Assembly: GCA_963573305.1 (NCBI GenBank)
Contig: OY754332.1
Coordinates: forward strand, 142,903,977-142,967,976
Direction: 5' to 3'
DNA from: Pyrrhosoma nymphula
Lineage: Eukaryota > Arthropoda > Insecta > Odonata > Coenagrionidae
Length of the DNA: 64,000 bases
Under the pieces are notes generated by a model that saw only the letters and a program-made list of their open reading frames with translations, did no database searches and had not been told where the DNA came from. Position 1 is the stretch's first letter, and each line of letters opens with the position of its first letter. Below, piece by piece: positions 60,839 to 64,000 of this stretch. The position numbers and the translations under genes were made by a program.

Positions 60839-60849
60839 CTAGATCCAAA

Positions 60850-63050
60850 ATATAAAAAAATGTTATAGTTCCACGAGTGAAGGAAGATGAAGTTCTCAAT
60901 CGAGGTAAAAAATAAGCAGATAGTTAAGGAGCTGTTGTTTTAGGTAGATAATTTTAATAGACGTCAAGATAATTTTAATATGCATCATTTCCGGTGGTTT
61001 AATATGCATCATATTGTGGTTTCCGTTCTTTAATTACAGCGTTACTGATCATTTAGTTATCTTCAAAAACTCGCGTGGTGGCAAAAACTTAAGGTGGACG
61101 GAATCACGTAACTAGTGTTTTCGAGTGAACGGTCAAATGATTGCTCAATTGCCTAGCATGGGATGGACGCGACGGGAACTGACAGAGACTCGTCTGCTCG
61201 GATCTACGTCACGTGTTCCAGACTTGCATCATCAGCCGTGTTTTCCAGACCATTTCCGTTCCCTCAATTATTCATGTGTTTTTTTTTTACTCTAGCAGTT
61301 TTCTTCCGCCTCAGGAAGAGTGATGCTTCTACGATATCCGGAAACCTTACCAAATACGTGGCTAATCGATTAAAGTAATCCATCAAGTTCATTTTGATAT
61401 TCTCCAAAAATAGACTTAGAATTTGGTCGACGCCAAATTTTTCGCATTTGTTCCCGATGGCCGCCGGAGAAATGAGGGACGCAGTGTTGAAAATAAATCC
61501 GAACCAGAATTTCAGCAGACTTGCGGAGAGAGGAAGATTTTTAGTGCTTAATTATTGAAGTGCGTAATGGATAATTAAGCCCAGGGGAACGAGGTATTAA
61601 TAAACATTCATGAATATTCAACGGGCGATGAATGAGATTCCAGAAGAGCAAATCCACTTGCCTCCGAGGTATACAAGTATCTTCGTTTTTGCCTCATTCC
61701 ATTTCCAAATGATGGCCAACGCTATACTTCTATCCGTAAAATTCACACGAAAAAAAGATTTAATAAATTCGCTCTTTTTTCTTTGTTGAGGGGAAACAGC
61801 GGGCGCTAAACCGATTTATTTCGTAAAATTTTGCGTTTTTCAAGCAAACAATTATCGCTATAATTAGTCGAAAGGCTAGGAGGGGAGTGATACACTCAAA
61901 CCATATACCGCAACAAGGCACATTTATAAAGAGGAATCGCTGATAGCATTCTGGATGATGACCGTCACGCGCCCTAAGCAAATATGGATTCGACAAATGA
62001 GAGAAGAGAGACCACAAAACCATAAATTAGATATTTCGCATTCACCGCAATCCCACTTCCTGATGGTAATTTGAATTCGTCCGCATACCGACCAAAATAA
62101 AGCCACCATGGGCATTCATTATCACAGGCAGCAGTCTATCAAGCCGAGGGCGTTCCCGACGGAGACTAATGGCACCTAAGGTCTCACACATCAGGTCTCC
62201 CGCTGCTCTCCTATTCCCCGCTGCAAAAATGAAATCAATTAGCGGAATTTTACTCCCGCACAGCGTACCACAAAATCAATTCCATCCGGCTTATTTCCCA
62301 CTGGCAATGTGTTTTCGTGCAATTAAATGAATATGCGGCATTTCCATTGAATATTTATTTTTTTTGCCAATATCCAGAATTTTGAAATAATGGATGCAAA
62401 ATATCGGGGTATTTCTTTTTCCTCTTTCCGAGCGTCAGAAAAAGCCGCAGGACAATCCAGACCATTCCAGCATCGAGTGTGGAAAACGCAAAATTTATTC
62501 CACCAAAAAATGACCGCGAACACCCAAATCCAATCAGAAGGCGGTTCTTTGGAATTTAATTTGGAACTGCATCCGCGAAATAACAGAACGATGAGAAGCT
62601 CCAGCGCCGAGTTCATTTCGTGGCCTTCTTTCCGGTATTCCTGCAGGAATCCATGGAAATCCATCTATTCGTTAGTTCCGCTTGAAAGAAATTCATCGGG
62701 GTGGCAAGTGGGTAGGCTTCCGGACAATCTTTACTTTTTTCTCTATCATTGAATAAACTCGAAATGAAATTGTCCTTGACACAAGGTTAAAAAACATAAT
62801 AGAAATGCGGCTTGATAAAATGAGTGAATGCCGCAGAGAAATAGCATGGCTTAAATTTATCGAATTCAATGATCTCCGTCAGGCGCTGTCAACACAATGC
62901 AAAATCCTACTTGGGCAAGTTGAAGGTGAAGAAACGGTGTTACGGAAAGCTGTTCCATTTGGATAACAGTAAAATGTAACCACCAAGAACTGAAGACAGA
63001 AACCCACCAGTTAATAACAGACGGGTTGTGTCAGGCGAAACTTTGTGGAA
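60850..63050. other. Intergenic, no gene seen
   Basis: Open frames overlap on both strands near 62320-62750 but none has a domain. Short repeats AGATAATTTTAATA and TAATATGCATCAT occur twice each near 60945-61015. Confidence 0.4.
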
Positions 63051-63056
63051 CTTGCT

Positions 63057-63292
63057 TAACTTTGCGAAATGGAAGCTGATAATTAGTAATTTCACATAAG
63101 CTTTATTAACGACCTAGGTTTCGACTTATGAAGTCATCATGAGGTAAATGCATAAGAAAACCTTATGAGTTTTCTTATGTAAAAAGAGTTTTCTTATGCA
63201 TGTACCTGATGATGACTTCATAAGTAGAGACCTAGGTCGTTAATAAAGTTTATGAGGAATTACTAAGTTACAGCTTTCATTTAACAAAGTTA
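63057..63292. repeat. Foldback, 236 bp, hammerhead-like arms
   Basis: Arms of about 105 bp are inverted copies centred near 63175. The right arm has CTGATGA (63206-63212), the stem GACTT-CATA-AGT and GAGACCTAGGTC. The left arm on the minus strand has CTCATGA, the same stem and GAAACCTAGGTC. Each arm has lost a different base, so together they imply an ancestor with the full CTGATGA..GAAAC-CTAG-GTC core. Confidence 0.8.
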
Positions 63293-63599
63293 ATAACAAT
63301 AATCCACAACTTATTCGTGTTCTTATCAAAGAAGAATTACCTAATAATGCGCATAACTTTTAAACCACTATCCCTACGAGTAATCGTTGCTCAGAAAGTT
63401 TGTGCATTAGATATAATTGCTCGGAAAGATTAGATATCGACGGCTATTGCAAGGACAAAACATAATTTCATCCCTTATTTCATTTACCTAAGCACCATCA
63501 AATAATACATACTAGTTAGAGTATAATCTTTCAAAACGATTGCAGAGCGAAATTTATATATAAGCGACCATTGCTCGGAAAGTTTTTACTTTTAAGGCA

Positions 63600-64000
63600 G
63601 TGTCAACAAAAAATGCATTTTACGTAACATCTTATTTTACCATAAAATACCAGATGCAGTATTTGGAAGAGAAAAATCCATCTTTCGTAACCTAAAACAA
63701 CCCGTATTGTATTGGGAGGTTTCAAGGATGGAGAGGCGAGCAAGGAATTTTCGCGTAATACCGCGATTTTTACTTCCCAAGACAAACATTGATTCCTTGA
63801 TACGCTCCACATACAACCCGAGACTTCCGGCATTCTCACGTCTCTTAATCTCCCCATCCATCCTTCCATCTTTCACAAGCATTTGGCCAAGGTACATAAA
63901 GTCGTCCTCTTGTTCAATTATTTCACCATTCTCTCTAGTGATACAATCACTCTTCCCGTTCTTCTAGCCAAAAACCACCACTGTGGTATTTGGCGCACTA
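63600..64000 (-). pseudogene. LINE RT relic, runs off the window
   Basis: Minus-strand blocks: FMYLGQMLVKDGRMDGEIKR, then in a second frame CMWSVSRNQCLSWEVKIAVL and LLASPSL. These correspond to the segment after the RT palm in LINE proteins (the YLG..DG..EIKRR block). The upstream catalytic part would lie beyond position 64000. At least one frameshift and a stop (near 63966) are present. It is a different LINE lineage from those at 6.2 and 13.1 kb. Confidence 0.7.

Overview
The window is nuclear DNA of an animal, most likely an arthropod (an inference; no species is named). Reasons: spliced coding sequence with GT..AG introns, no operons or ribosome-binding-site-led reading frames, and dense relics of eukaryotic transposons: LINE reverse transcriptases, hAT transposases, a tRNA-headed SINE family, MITEs, foldbacks and (TA)n tracts. 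Almost all open frames are short and chance-like. The window reads as transposon-rich intergenic DNA holding one well-supported small gene.

Layout. 1-9.6 kb: foldbacks, three SINE copies, a diverged ~330-bp tandem repeat and a decayed LINE on the minus strand. 9.6-16 kb: a broken LINE reverse transcriptase (13.07-14.58 kb), then a 0.9-kb internally deleted hAT element with terminal inverted repeats (TIRs), a 7/8 target-site duplication (TSD) and a relic of the transposase C-terminal domain (14,715-15,612). 17-25 kb: hairpins and MITE-like copies, then a nest of perfect palindromes around (TA)n at 22.0-23.0 kb. 25-37 kb: mostly unassigned, with a MITE, GC-rich islands and SINE fragments. 37.4-38 kb: a possible terminal exon followed by AATAAA. 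38,629-40,727: a 2.1-kb hAT element with TIRs and a 6/8 TSD, whose transposase relic is interrupted by a 360-bp MITE (39,718-40,077); removing the MITE restores the frame exactly. 41,012-41,768: a three-exon gene for a 102-residue Myb/SANT (zeste-like) protein, 284 bp beyond the hAT end. 42-64 kb: more SINEs, GC-rich islands, a perfect 27-bp hairpin (56,295-56,355), foldbacks and a third LINE fragment running off the right edge.

The main cross-window signal is a recurring short motif: CTGANGA (or near), a variable stem-loop, then CGAAAC-NNNN-GTC. It occurs complete or nearly so at about seven places with different stem-loops and often a palindromic NNNN (CTAG, CATG, CCGG). This resembles the small hammerhead ribozymes known from Penelope-like retroelements. 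I offer it as a hypothesis; most copies deviate from the strict hammerhead core and look decayed.

The genes do not form a pathway. Only the Myb/SANT gene looks like a candidate host gene, or a domesticated or transposon-borne one; the rest is strata of mobile DNA.
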